NCBI GenBank assembly: GCA_039105265.1
Contig: JAPFFF010000028.1
Location: 930,001 to 994,000 of the forward strand
DNA length: 64,000 bases
Direction of reading: 5' to 3'
Source: Tritrichomonas musculus
Lineage: Eukaryota; Parabasalia; Tritrichomonadida; Tritrichomonadidae
Position numbers and translations under genes: made by a program. Under the pieces are notes generated by a model, which had not been told where the DNA came from, searched no databases, and saw only the letters and a program-made list of their open reading frames with translations. Shown one piece after another: positions 18,279 to 27,956 of the stretch (position 1 is the first letter of the stretch; each line of letters begins with the position of its first letter).

Positions 18279-21200
18279 ATGCACCAATCTTTAAATCTTG
18301 AAGAACATTCACTTAAAGAGAGCCATACAGTCACAACTTTTCCCGGCCAAAAGACATTTTTTGTACAAAATTGGTCTATACATTTTTCTCCATTAATCAA
18401 TTGGTATATATCTCCATACTATTCTCATTCTTGCTTCAAAATTATTTTTGGACTTTTTTTTGACGAAAAAGGCAATACCAAATTATACGGAAAATTAGTT
18501 CCTCAAAATAGTTTTGATTCTTTTAAAATTTTTTTACGAATCGGCAATCCTAATGGCTCTAACATTACCGTCAATCAAGTTTGGTCTTTTAAATTCAAGA
18601 ATCGCTCAAATCGCAGTGACATAGCTAAACTTAACAAATCCCAAATAATTAATAATGGATTTCTTGATGATGAAGGCAAGCTTAACATATACATTGAACT
18701 TAGTTATTACGTAAGAGTTCAATTTATGGCTCAACAGCGAGCCCGTACGAACATTCGAAATAATCTCGGTCGAATTGGCCTCCAAAACCTCGGCAGCATT
18801 TGCTACATGAATTCTTCATTACAAATTTTATTCCACATTCCCGAACTTCGCACAATTTTGTACTCATGTGACAGTTCAACTGATAAAAAAGTTCTATTTA
18901 ATATTCAATATCTTTTTTACAGCATGGAAAATTCAACTGTTACTTGTTCGGCCATGGATCTTCACAATTCCATAAAATTTTGTTTAGACGAACAAAATAC
19001 TCACAAAGATGCGTGCGAATTTATCATCAAGCTAAAAGACGCCCTTGATGGCGAGATAAGTGGAACGTCTCAAGACAAAGATTTGAATGACCTCTTTCAA
19101 ATTTCAGTCCGTTCAAATATTGAATGCTTTTCAAAAAGTTACAAAAAGAGTCAAATTGAATATTATCAATTTTTGAATATTCATTTTGGCGATGACACAC
19201 CTGACACACCTCTCAATTTAATTGACTGCCTACTCAATTTTCAGAAGAAAAGTGACATTGTCCATTCAACCGATGAATATGGTAAACAACCGGCGGTTAA
19301 ATGGGACGAGTTTATCACTTTTCCACCAGTCCTTGGAATCAACTTTATCAGGTTTACTTATGATGCCAAAAAGAGGAATTACGTCAAATGTAACAGGCTT
19401 GTTGAATTCAATGAAACGATAGACTTGTCTCAATTTTCACATATTGAAAACGACCTGTTTGAACTTTACGCAATTCTTATCCATTATGGCGAAATTGAAG
19501 GCGGACATTACTATTCTTTGATTCAAGATTTTGACACCAAAAAGTGGTACAAATATGACAATTCAGTCATTTCTTTACAGGACCCAAATAAACCGTTATT
19601 AACAAGTGAAATATTCAAACTTACATATCTTCTGTTCTATGTTAGAAAAAGTGAAAAAGAGCGGTTATTTGCGAAATGCACAATTTGTGAGAAAACGAAA
19701 AATTTCTTACTGAAAATTCAAGCGAAAAAAGAAATCAAAACGAAACGTGAAAACATGCTGACTTTCCGTTTCATACTTGAAGATGAATTAAATTCACCTC
19801 AACCGTTAAATAAGGGATCCATTCTTTCTGAGAAAAGTTTGATGATTGACAAGAATAGAACTAATTTGCAGCTCTATGAAGAAGTTGCGAAACTTTTTGA
19901 TAAAAAACCTTCTGAAATTCGTTTGTGGGAAACCGACGTGAACAACATCAAAAAGAAACTGAAAGAGAATTCAAGTAACTCTGAAATTAAGGCGATGCAC
20001 AATAATACAGTCCTCTTCGTGCAGAATAAAAAGGAGAGTGAAAACTTGATTCCTTACATCGAAAATGACAGGTTTGATAACATCGACTACATGATGGTAT
20101 TCGTGAAGTACTTCGACACAAGAATGAAGGTGCCAATACGTTACATAGGGCCACTGATAGTCGAGGAAAACAGCTGCATGGAATCAGCCCAAATTTGCAG
20201 TTTGCTTGATTTCCCGGAGACAACAAAATTCCACTTTTTCGTTGAATTCATGCCTCTCGCTGCGACTCACGTCTCAACGCTGTGCTCGTACAAAAGCGCA
20301 GCAATCATTGAAGGAACAACAATCATCGTGCAAGTAGACCTAGACTCAACAGAAACCCACTCGCTGCCGGATCTATCAAAGTCCAAAGTGTTAAATGGAG
20401 TCGAGCTAAACAACACAAGCAACAATTCTAATAATGATGAAAACAACAGTGCTAATGTTAATGAAACTTCTTGTAATGAAAACAACAGTGCTAATGTTAA
20501 TGAAACTTCTTGTAATGAAAACAACAGTGCTAATGCTAATGAAACTTCTTGTAATGAAAACAACAGTGCTAATGTTAATGAAACTTCTTGTAATGAAAAC
20601 AACAGTGCTAATGTTAATGAAACTTCTTGTAAAAATTCTCGTGATGTGTTGAATGTGCCTAATTATAAAGCTGTTGACTTTTTGAAAGATAAAAAGCTAG
20701 ACTTGCTTGACCACTATCTTGCACTTCGCAACCACATGAATCACTATCTTTTTTATGACTACGAAGACCAAGCTAAACCATCTTTCACTCTTGATTTTCC
20801 AGCTTCATTCACACTGAGTGACATCTGCGAGATCATCAAGGAAGTCAACCACTTCGAGAGCCGCGATTGCATTCACATATTCGACAAGTATGCCGACTCT
20901 GACTCAGCGACTCGCAACTACGTCCCAGAGCAGCGCTTCCAGACGAAAGTCTACGAGAGGTCATTTCCCGGCGACAGAATCTACTACTTCAACACGCCAG
21001 GCATCACGTCATTTGCCAACAAGTCTGTCTACATTGTCCAGGTTGCTGCAGACGGCTACAATGTCACCTACACGAAGACAATCGTTGGACCAACGCAGAC
21101 GACACCAGCCGAAGTGTTGGTCATTGCATCGAAAGAGAAAGGCTTCCCTGAAGAGATTGAAATTCCACAAGTTGTTTTCGACGTCGCTGCGAAGAAAGAA

Positions 21201-21638
21201 AACAAGCCAGAAAACACAACTCCTGACAAGACACACTTCATGATTTATGATGTTAACAAGTCACAAATTATTGAAACATTGATGATGAGTGATTTTCTTA
21301 ATTTGACATTCCACACTATTCGTTTTTGTACATTCATTCCACCTGAAAAAGATGAAGTTAATGTCCTTGTTTGCCATGCGACTGTGAATGAAAAGCGTCT
21401 TCTTAATTTCATTAAAATTCCATTTTACATGAATTTGAAGAAAAATTTATCTGTGAAGGAATTCAAAGAAAAAGTTTTGAAGTGCGTGAACGTCGAAGAT
21501 AAGGAGCAATTCATGAATGCTAAGTTGGAAAATATGACAAAAGACTCATCTCAATCATCTGGCAAGTATTTGATAAATAATGATGATCAGTTGACCAATT
21601 TGACAAGCAATTCTGCCATATGTATTATTTATAGTTAG
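18279..21638 (+). CDS. USP7-like ubiquitin carboxyl-terminal hydrolase
   Basis: This 1119-residue cysteine protease removes ubiquitin from proteins. Residues 1-145 resemble a MATH/TRAF substrate-binding domain (VQNWSIHFSP, FKIFLRIGNP, SFKFKNRSN). The USP domain follows at about 163-470. Its Cys box is GLQNLGSICYMNSSLQ (Cys175) and its His box is YAILIHYGEIEGGHYYSLIQ (His410), with WYKYDN after it; all catalytic elements are present. A CxxC pair (CTICEKTK) follows. The C-terminal half should hold the ubiquitin-like folds typical of USP7, around a linker made of five 13-residue repeats, NENNSANVNETSC. The order MATH-USP-UBLs is diagnostic of USP7/Ubp15. The start is the first ATG in the frame. 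The stretch 20820-21240 has much richer GC codon use than the rest. Confidence 0.9.
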   Translation: MHQSLNLEEHSLKESHTVTTFPGQKTFFVQNWSIHFSPLINWYISPYYSHSCFKIIFGLFFDEKGNTKLYGKLVPQNSFDSFKIFLRIGNPNGSNITVNQVWSFKFKNRSNRSDIAKLNKSQIINNGFLDDEGKLNIYIELSYYVRVQFMAQQRARTNIRNNLGRIGLQNLGSICYMNSSLQILFHIPELRTILYSCDSSTDKKVLFNIQYLFYSMENSTVTCSAMDLHNSIKFCLDEQNTHKDACEFIIKLKDALDGEISGTSQDKDLNDLFQISVRSNIECFSKSYKKSQIEYYQFLNIHFGDDTPDTPLNLIDCLLNFQKKSDIVHSTDEYGKQPAVKWDEFITFPPVLGINFIRFTYDAKKRNYVKCNRLVEFNETIDLSQFSHIENDLFELYAILIHYGEIEGGHYYSLIQDFDTKKWYKYDNSVISLQDPNKPLLTSEIFKLTYLLFYVRKSEKERLFAKCTICEKTKNFLLKIQAKKEIKTKRENMLTFRFILEDELNSPQPLNKGSILSEKSLMIDKNRTNLQLYEEVAKLFDKKPSEIRLWETDVNNIKKKLKENSSNSEIKAMHNNTVLFVQNKKESENLIPYIENDRFDNIDYMMVFVKYFDTRMKVPIRYIGPLIVEENSCMESAQICSLLDFPETTKFHFFVEFMPLAATHVSTLCSYKSAAIIEGTTIIVQVDLDSTETHSLPDLSKSKVLNGVELNNTSNNSNNDENNSANVNETSCNENNSANVNETSCNENNSANANETSCNENNSANVNETSCNENNSANVNETSCKNSRDVLNVPNYKAVDFLKDKKLDLLDHYLALRNHMNHYLFYDYEDQAKPSFTLDFPASFTLSDICEIIKEVNHFESRDCIHIFDKYADSDSATRNYVPEQRFQTKVYERSFPGDRIYYFNTPGITSFANKSVYIVQVAADGYNVTYTKTIVGPTQTTPAEVLVIASKEKGFPEEIEIPQVVFDVAAKKENKPENTTPDKTHFMIYDVNKSQIIETLMMSDFLNLTFHTIRFCTFIPPEKDEVNVLVCHATVNEKRLLNFIKIPFYMNLKKNLSVKEFKEKVLKCVNVEDKEQFMNAKLENMTKDSSQSSGKYLINNDDQLTNLTSNSAICIIYS
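20436..20630 (+). repeat. In-frame 39-bp minisatellite inside the USP gene
   Basis: Five head-to-tail copies of a 39-bp unit encode NENNSANVNETSC with only one or two base differences (V to A in one copy). The unit is a multiple of three, so copy-number change preserves the frame. Near-identity shows recent expansion. Each unit carries one Cys and two N-x-S/T-like sequences, in a protein that should be cytosolic or nuclear. Confidence 0.95.
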
Positions 21639-21814
21639 AATTTAATAAACATGATTTTAATTTGCAAATTAATCATCATCATTTAAGTGCATTTTTTTTC
21701 TTTTGTTGGCGGTTTTATAACCGCTTAAAATAATCAAATTTGGGACGTTAAAGAATCAATGGCCAAAGTGGCATTCAATGGTGGCGGAATTCTCATTCAT
21801 TCAATGAATGCATC
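21639..21814. promoter_or_regulatory. Spacer and promoter of the RING gene
   Basis: The 176 bases between the USP stop and the RING ATG contain CTCATTCATTCAATG at about 21791-21806, similar to the trichomonad initiator (TCAYTWYTCATTA). A palindromic GGCGGTTTTATAACCGC lies near 21708-21724 and could act as a 3'-end hairpin for the USP transcript. Confidence 0.4.
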
Positions 21815-22111
21815 ATGCCTTCTGATTACTTCTTTTCTGGAAATGGAAACTTCCCAAATGTAACAAACGACAGATCCAAAATTGATGATCAATTGTGTTT
21901 AAAATGCCATAAAAATAAACGTGATCATTATATTTATAAATGCGGACATAAAGTTTTGTGCAATGAATGCGCTGAAAAAATGAAGCCTGGTGATAGATGT
22001 CCTCTTTGCAACAATATCTGCAAAATGACCGTGCCTGCAAAAGATGCTACTGATGACAAAAAGTGCATAATTTGCTTTGAAAAAGATGCTGATTGCATTA
22101 TTTTCAAATGA
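21815..22111 (+). CDS. RING-finger protein, truncated
   Basis: The 98-residue frame encodes a short RING E3-type zinc finger: CLKCHKNKRDHYIYKCGH, then LCNECAEKM and RCPLCNN (C-x2-C ... CGH ... C-x2-C ... C-x2-C). A second zinc-binding unit then begins, CIICFEKDADCIIFK, and stops where CGH should follow. The downstream DNA is a poly-A tract and a 201-bp palindromic element, so the second RING appears cut off near that insertion. A RING next to a deubiquitinase and a UBL/UBA gene is suggestive, but trichomonad genes are not usually co-regulated by neighbourhood. Activity of the first RING alone is possible. Confidence 0.7.
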   Translation: MPSDYFFSGNGNFPNVTNDRSKIDDQLCLKCHKNKRDHYIYKCGHKVLCNECAEKMKPGDRCPLCNNICKMTVPAKDATDDKKCIICFEKDADCIIFK

Positions 22112-22147
22112 AGTCAGGATTTCCTAAAATAAGTCAAAAAATCCTTA

Positions 22148-22178
<31 letters not shown>

Positions 22179-22181
<3 letters not shown>

Positions 22182-22379
22182 GAATACTTATCGCCCCCGA
22201 TACTTATTGACCCCGGAGGTTAAGGTCAATATTGACCTTATATCGTACATCAGAAAAAAAAGTTCGAAACTTTTTTGCACTTTTGCAAAAAAAACCATGA
22301 GTAGCTAGCTACTCATATAAGGTCAATATTGACCTTAACCTCCGGGGTCAATAAGTATCGGGGGCGATAAGTATTCCCC
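22179..22379. mobile_element. Perfect-palindrome MITE with 65-bp terminal inverted repeats
   Basis: The first 65 bases (starting GGGGAATACTTATCGCCCCC) and the last 65 bases (22315-22379) are exact inverse copies. They leave a 71-base centre with its own palindrome, GAGTAGCTAGCTACTC. Each arm also contains the self-palindrome AAGGTCAATATTGACCTT. The element is GC-rich against its surroundings and is bounded on both sides by A runs. Perfect arms mean recent insertion or strong selection. No open frame is present. It sits just beyond the truncated RING gene. Confidence 0.85.
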
Positions 22380-22610
22380 AAAAAAAAAAAAAAAAACTTT
22401 AAGAAAAAATTAGTTAATATTCTATTTAATATAAAATATTATGATAAGTTTTTTAAAAATTTAAATTTAATAATATTAAACATATTTATTTTTCTCTTTT
22501 ATGTTTCAAATTAATAAAAATATAACAAATTATTAATATTTTTTTTCTATAAGGCATTTAGAAATGTGCGCTCAAAAATGTTTTCAGTATTTATTTATTG
22601 CGGCCAACAC

Positions 22611-22623
22611 TCACTTCATTTCA
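22611..22623 (+). promoter_or_regulatory. Initiator-like motif before the UBL gene
   Basis: TCACTTCATTTCA lies 3 bases before the ATG at 22627 and resembles the trichomonad initiator (TCAYTWYTCATTA). It supports 22627 rather than the earlier ATG at 22564 as the start, because trichomonad initiators lie within about 20 bases of the start codon. Confidence 0.5.
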
Positions 22624-22626
22624 ATA

Positions 22627-22818
22627 ATGAAAGTTCAGTTTAGAGATATGTGCGGTAATACAATTTCTTTGCAACTGCCAATTAATGCAACAATTTCAAT
22701 TGCATGCAGATGTTTATCAAAAAAATTGGAAATTCTAGAAAATCAGATATTTATTGTGTCTCCAAATGACAAGAGTAATTTTTATTCAAACAATGAATTA
22801 ATCCAAGATGTATTCTAA
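22627..22818 (+). CDS. Ubiquitin-like N-terminal domain of a broken UBL/UBA gene
   Basis: Starting at MKVQFRDMCGNTISLQLPIN, this 63-residue frame has the opening strands and helix of a ubiquitin-like fold (beta hairpin, then ISIACRCLSKKLEI, then a later strand FIVSPNDK). It stops before the last strand would be complete. A UBA-like segment is readable 250-450 bp further on, and a repeat block lies between, so the two are probably halves of one ubiquilin/Rad23-like shuttle gene. An earlier in-frame ATG (22564) gives 21 unlikely extra residues upstream of an initiator-like motif. Confidence 0.55.
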   Translation: MKVQFRDMCGNTISLQLPINATISIACRCLSKKLEILENQIFIVSPNDKSNFYSNNELIQDVF

Positions 22819-22954
22819 TTTTTATCTGAATTTCCAGTTTTTTTGAATTCGTTTTATAAACATTTTTGTAACCTATCATTTTTAAAACATTTTATGCGTA
22901 ATTTATCATAAAATTCACATCTCTCGTTGTTTTTACAGGTAAATATATACTATA

Positions 22955-23061
22955 ACCGTTAAAAATGACCGTTAAAGTAGGGACATTTGTCGCTGCTCCA
23001 TTTGTCCCTACCATTATGACCGTTAACAGTGACCGTTAAAGTAGGGACATTGGTCGCTGCC
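22955..23061. repeat. Two-copy GC-richer repeat inside the broken UBL/UBA gene
   Basis: Two copies of a ~42-bp unit, ACCGTTA(A/-)..TGACCGTTAAAGTAGGGACA then TT(T/G)GTCGCTGC, lie at 22955-22996 and 23020-23061. GGGACA and TGTCCC between them can form a hairpin. The block interrupts the coding trace and may be a small inserted element or the remains of one. Confidence 0.6.
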
Positions 23062-24232
23062 CTTTTGGAATATTTAATAAAACAAAACAAAATGGTATTG
23101 ATGATATAATTTCAGATTCAAAATTAATTTCATCACAAATAAAATATGAATTCTTTTTCAAATGCCTCCAAAATACCAATATTTTACGCCATCCTCTTTA
23201 TGAGGATTATAAAAATTGCCTTAAGAAAATTCCAAATGATCTGCAAGAGAAGATTGAAAGTATAGCAGTTCTTGGATTCAGAAAAGAAGATATTAAAGAA
23301 GCCCTTCGAACATCAGAATATAACATTATTTTCGCTGTTAACCTCCTTGTGAAACGATATTCAAATGAACCAATACAAACGTCACCCAAGTTTAACAGCC
23401 AAAAAAAAGCATATACAGATATTCAAAATATTAAACATAATATATCAATTAAATTAACACCTTTGGAATCATATATAAATCTTGACAAAGCCAATAATAC
23501 GAGTAATAATGACAAAGATGATCAAGAAAAGAAAAAAATTGCTTATAATTTTACAAATAATAACGATAAAGATGATCAAGAAAAGAAAAAAAAGCTTTTT
23601 GCCTTTTCAAATAGTAATAAAAACAATAGCAATAATAATGGCATTGAATTTAGCTTTGGAAGAGATACACCTGATGCAACTTTAAATAAAGATTATCATA
23701 TTCGCAATAATAATGTTGGAACAAACTTAAAGAGCAAAAATTCTGAACAAAAAAAGCAAGTTTTTAGTGGTGAAATCCCATGGTTTAATCCATGGAAAAG
23801 CAAGTCTGTTGGTTCTACTTCAAGCAATGAAATTGATCAGAAAAATAAAACCTGGCCAGCAAATTCAATTAATAATGAACGTACTACTTTCTTTACTGAA
23901 GATAAAAAAATATCCAGCTGGAATAATACGGATTGCAACATTTTTAGTAGAGAAAAAACTGAAATTTTGACTTTCTATGAATGGAATTCAAATAAAAAAT
24001 TAGATGATTGGAATTGTTCTGGTTGGAGTGATTCAAATAAAAAATTAGATGATTGGAATTGTTCTGGTTGGAGTGATTCAAATAAAAAGTCAAATAGTTG
24101 GAATTGTTCTAGTTGGAATGATTCAAATAAAAGATTCGATAGTTAGGGAAAATCCAATTATTATTTTCTGGCCAATAAACAAATGAGTTGGAGTTTTGGC
24201 GACTTTGGTGAAATTCAGGGAAAACTTAAATA
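23062..24232 (+). pseudogene. UBA-like domain and low-complexity tail of the same gene
   Basis: An open frame without a start codon runs from about 23062. It reads a ubiquilin-like middle part (LRHPLYEDYKNCLKKIPNDL) and then a UBA-like domain: IESIAVLGFRKEDIKEALRT with SEYNIIFAVNLLV. Next comes a long Asn/Lys-rich region with two repeats of NDKDDQEKKK. It ends in three or four copies of a 14-residue Trp repeat, SNKKLDDWNCSGWSD. An in-frame TAG at 24144-24146 stands where the repeat would have TGG, and the frame stays open for 28 more codons to 24232, ending SWSFGDFGEIQ. Lack of a start plus the TAG point to a pseudogene, though a young one. Confidence 0.6.
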
Positions 24233-24900
24233 AATTTTCTAATAGTTAATACAAAAAAGACGATCTCCAATTAATTAAGCCTAATCTAATTAGTGGCCTT
24301 TGTGATAAATTAAAGTAATGCATTTTTTATCTAGGATTAGATAATATTTTATTCGATACTAATTATTAATCATATTTTTTTATAAATGATAGTTGCATTA
24401 AATTATATAATTCTTTTTTAGCTCCTATTTTACTTTTTTTCATAGCATTTTTCAGATAATATTATTTGAAAAATTTCTAACTTTTATCAATAAATAAGAG
24501 CATTTTTGTAATGAAAAAGCATAAAAGTAGGAATATTCATTTCGTTATTCAAGAATAGAAAAGTTTTTAATATTTTTGATGCTTATCAAATAATTCAATT
24601 AATAATCAATATAATTTGATTGAATATTTAGAAAGGTCATTCAACTTTGAACGATATTTAAATGGTCCAAAGCGTTTTTTAAAACTGTATATCTGTATTT
24701 TTTTTTTTTTTTTTATCATTTTTCTCTTTGAGTTTTGAATAGTATTGAATTTTTGAATATAAATATCTCAATTTACGTATAGAATTTTGAACAAAAAAAC
24801 ATGCAATTAATATTTTTATTAGATAAAATATATAAATACATAAAACTGTTTCTTTATAATAGATGTTTAATGATATGAATTCAAAATTCTAAATTTTATA
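24233..24900. other. AT-rich intergenic region
   Basis: No coding sequence or paired repeats are visible. A T run lies at about 24697-24713. The right end leads into the promoter of the DUF3447 gene. Confidence 0.55.
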
Positions 24901-24913
24901 TCACATTTCATTA
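24901..24913 (+). promoter_or_regulatory. Trichomonad initiator (Inr) of the DUF3447 gene
   Basis: TCACATTTCATTA directly abuts the ATG at 24914 and differs from the consensus TCAYTWYTCATTA by one inserted or changed base. In trichomonads this element sets the transcription start, giving a very short leader, and is the target of IBD proteins such as the one at 15056. Confidence 0.65.
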
Positions 24914-26068
24914 ATGAGTTTGGACGGAATTGAAAAAATGAAAAGCATCCAAAGTGCTCTTCTAGAATTTCTTGAAGATGAATTAGATGTAGAAGATAAA
25001 TTTGAAAATTTGGTTAATCTTCTCTCAACACAGAATGATCAACATGAATTCACAGAATTATTATATTTAATAAACAGTATTGGGAACAATCATCATCGTG
25101 TTTCGAATTTTATTTGTAAGCTCGAGCAACTTTTGAGACATTTCAAAAGAGATCTCCAAAAATATTTTTCAAATTCAAAAATTTTCGAAATTTTCAAAGA
25201 TAACAAAAGAATCCTTCTTTTTCTTATTGAAGAGAAATTGATGACGATTGATGAATCCATTTTTTCAATAATTACGAGTGATGAATATGTTAGGAAGGAC
25301 TACTGTGAGTACTTTCAACCAGAAATCAAACCGTTTCTCACTGAAGAAAACATTGAAAAATACGGCAGCAAGAATGGATCATTAAAAGATCACAAATTTA
25401 TTGAAAGAATGAATAAAGAAGTTGAAGAAGATTTCTATGATAAAAGACGAGAAGGTGAAAATGACGATTATTTGTGTAAACTGATTCGAAATGACGAAAT
25501 CAAAGAGTTTATCACATTTATTGAGCAAACAAACTTGTCACTTGAAAATTGCATTAAAAAATCAATTTTTGAAACAAATAAATTTTTGACAGATAGATCT
25601 GATATTAAACTGATTAATTATGCAGCATTTTGTGGTTCGAATGACATCATCAAATACATGGAAAATAAAGGAGTTGAACTGTCATCATTGACGTGGATTC
25701 ATGCCATTCACAGTTGTAATGCAGAGCTGATCAGACACCTTGAAGAAAGTCATGTTTCACCACCAAGAAATGATTATGAAACAATTCTTCAAGAATCAAT
25801 TAAATGTCATCACAACGAAATTTCGAACTACATCATTGATAATTTAATTAAAGAAGAAGATCTACAAAATAACATTGAAAACAACTTTTGTGAAAATCTT
25901 TATCGATATGCTGTTGAATCACACAATTATTGTTTTTTCCCAGCAAACATGAAATACAAAAACATGTTTCTTTATTTATGTGAATTTGATTATTACACAC
26001 TTGTGAAACTTTATCTAGAAGAAGGTAACATTAATATAAATGCAACAATTAAAATATCAGTATTTTAA
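24914..26068 (+). CDS. DUF3447 / ankyrin-family protein (second copy)
   Basis: The 384-residue frame has the same architecture as 551-1774. The helical N-terminal half is followed by KRREGENDDYLCKLIRNDEI, the ankyrin-like IFETNKFL and LINYAAFCGSNDIIKYMEN, then ESIKCHHNEISNYIIDN and YTLVKLYLEEGNININATIK. It stops at 26066-26068. Ankyrin coding sequence resumes about 100 bases later, at 26171. No signal or membrane segment is present. An initiator motif directly before the ATG suggests the 5' end is functional. The break before the ankyrin array occurs at the same place in all three DUF3447 genes of the window. Confidence 0.85.
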   Translation: MSLDGIEKMKSIQSALLEFLEDELDVEDKFENLVNLLSTQNDQHEFTELLYLINSIGNNHHRVSNFICKLEQLLRHFKRDLQKYFSNSKIFEIFKDNKRILLFLIEEKLMTIDESIFSIITSDEYVRKDYCEYFQPEIKPFLTEENIEKYGSKNGSLKDHKFIERMNKEVEEDFYDKRREGENDDYLCKLIRNDEIKEFITFIEQTNLSLENCIKKSIFETNKFLTDRSDIKLINYAAFCGSNDIIKYMENKGVELSSLTWIHAIHSCNAELIRHLEESHVSPPRNDYETILQESIKCHHNEISNYIIDNLIKEEDLQNNIENNFCENLYRYAVESHNYCFFPANMKYKNMFLYLCEFDYYTLVKLYLEEGNININATIKISVF

Positions 26069-26170
26069 ATGACATTTTTAATCAGAAACATTCATGATAT
26101 TCAAATCTAACTTTTTTCATTTGGTTGAATTTTTGAATGTTTTATGGAATTTAACTCTAACATTTAAATA

Positions 26171-27956
26171 GGACATCGTTGATTCTTGCTGCATTTAATG
26201 GCCATAAAGAAATTGTTGAATTATTATTAAAACAAGAAGACATTGATATCAATATCAAGGATATTTTAAATCAGAAGCACTTATGTAATTCAAATCTAAC
26301 TTTTTCATATGATTGAAAAATAAAATAATTTATGGAATTTAGCTCAAATATTCAATAAAACGGTGTTGGATAATGCTGTATCTAAGGGCCATAAAGAAAT
26401 TGTTGAATTATTATTAAGACATGAAGGCATTGATGTCAACATGAAAGACATTTTAAACCAAAAAAAAATCATAGTATTCAAATCCAACTTTTGAATATGA
26501 TTGAAAATTTGAATGATTCATGGAATTTAACTCAAACTTTTAATAAGACGATATTGATCAATGCTGCAGCTAATAGCAACAAAGAAATTGTTGAACTATT
26601 GTTAAGACAAGAAAGAGTTGATGTCAACATGAAAGACATTTTAAACCAAAGTCATTCACAATATTTAAATCTAACTTTTTCATGAAATTTGATATTTGAA
26701 TGATTTATGGAATTTACCTTGAATATTTAATTGGACGGCATTGATTCATGCTGCATCTGAATGTTATGGAGAAATTGCTGAACTGTTAATAAGACATGAA
26801 GGCATTAACATAAACATGAAAGATATTTTAAATCAGAAACATTCATGATGTTCAAACCTAACTTTTTAATATGATTGTAAATTTTGAATGACTTATGGAA
26901 TTTAATTCAAACATTTAATTGGACAGCGTTGAATTGGGCTGCATATTTTGGCCATAAAAAAATCGTTGAACTATTATTAAGACAAAAAGACATTGATATA
27001 GACACCCAAAACATTTTATATCAAAAAGCATTCATATAATTCAAATCTAGCTTTTTCATGATATTGAAAATCAGAATGTTTTATGGAATTTAACTCGAAC
27101 ATTTAATAGGACAGCGTTGATGAATTCTTCATATAATGGACATAAAGAAATTGTTGAACTATTAATAAGGCAAGAAGGCATTGATATCAACATCAAAGAT
27201 ATTTTAAATCAAAAACATTTATGAAATTCAAATCTAACTTTTTTTATCTAATTGAAAACTTATAATGATTTATGGGATTTAACTTTAACCTTTAATTGGA
27301 CAGCTTTGATTTGTGCTGCATCTAATGGTTATAATGAAATAGTGGAATTATTATTAAAAAAAGAAGACATTGATATCAATACCAAGGACATTTTAAACCA
27401 AAAACATTCATAATATTCAAATATACCTTTTAAATGATGTTGCATTTTTGAGTAATTTATGGAATTAATCCAGATCATTTAATAATACAGCGTTGATTTT
27501 TGCAGCAACTAATGGACGTGAAAAAGTTGTTGAGCTATTATTAAGACAAGAAGGCATTGAAGTCAACATAAAAAGCATTTTAAACCAAGGCAATTCATAA
27601 CATTCAAATCTTATTTTTATCACATTGAAATTTTGAATTATTTATGGAATTTAACAAGAATATTTAATTGGACGGCTTTGATTTGTGCTGCATCTAATGG
27701 CTATAAAGAAATTGTTGAATTATTGCTAAGACAAGATGGCATTGATATCAATATCAAAGACATTTTTAGTCAAAAACATAAATAACATTCAAATTTATCT
27801 TTTTTCATAAAATTGAAAATTTGAATGATTCATGGAATTTGTGAAAAAAAATATTTACAAAGCTGCAATTGACAATGCAAGAGAAGGAAATCATCAAGAA
27901 ATTGTTGGCCTTTTATCTAAAGGACTGATCAAAGAAAGCAAAAAAGAAACAGAATA
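26171..27956 (+). repeat. Decayed tandem ankyrin array, nine ~188-bp units plus a terminal unit
   Basis: Nine head-to-tail units begin near 26172, 26359, 26547, 26734, 26921, 27111, 27300, 27489 and 27673. Each codes one ankyrin repeat, for example TALIxAASNGHKEIVELLL followed by RQEDIDINIKDILNQKH. A conserved spacer of about 90 bp then follows (CAAATCTAACTTTTTCAT ... TATGGAATTTAACTCAAACA) that carries stops and changes the frame. Spacing is 184-190 bp, mostly not a multiple of three. Unit three is open for 64 codons. The last unit (NIYKAAIDNAREGNHQEIVG, then LLSKGLIKESKKE) ends in a natural-looking stop at 27954-27956. The array would be the C-terminus of the 24914 gene. No GT...AG intron signals are conserved in the spacers. 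Confidence 0.8.

Noticed and set aside
20434-20652. MKTTVLMLMKLLV repeat protein in a second frame, and a reverse-strand LRR-like frame
   Set aside because: Both are shadows of the 39-bp repeat inside the clearly coding USP frame.
26171-27956. Ordinary introns between ankyrin exons
   Set aside because: Spacer ends vary (AG, AA, TT, AT), no shared GT-type donor or trichomonad branch/acceptor motif is conserved.
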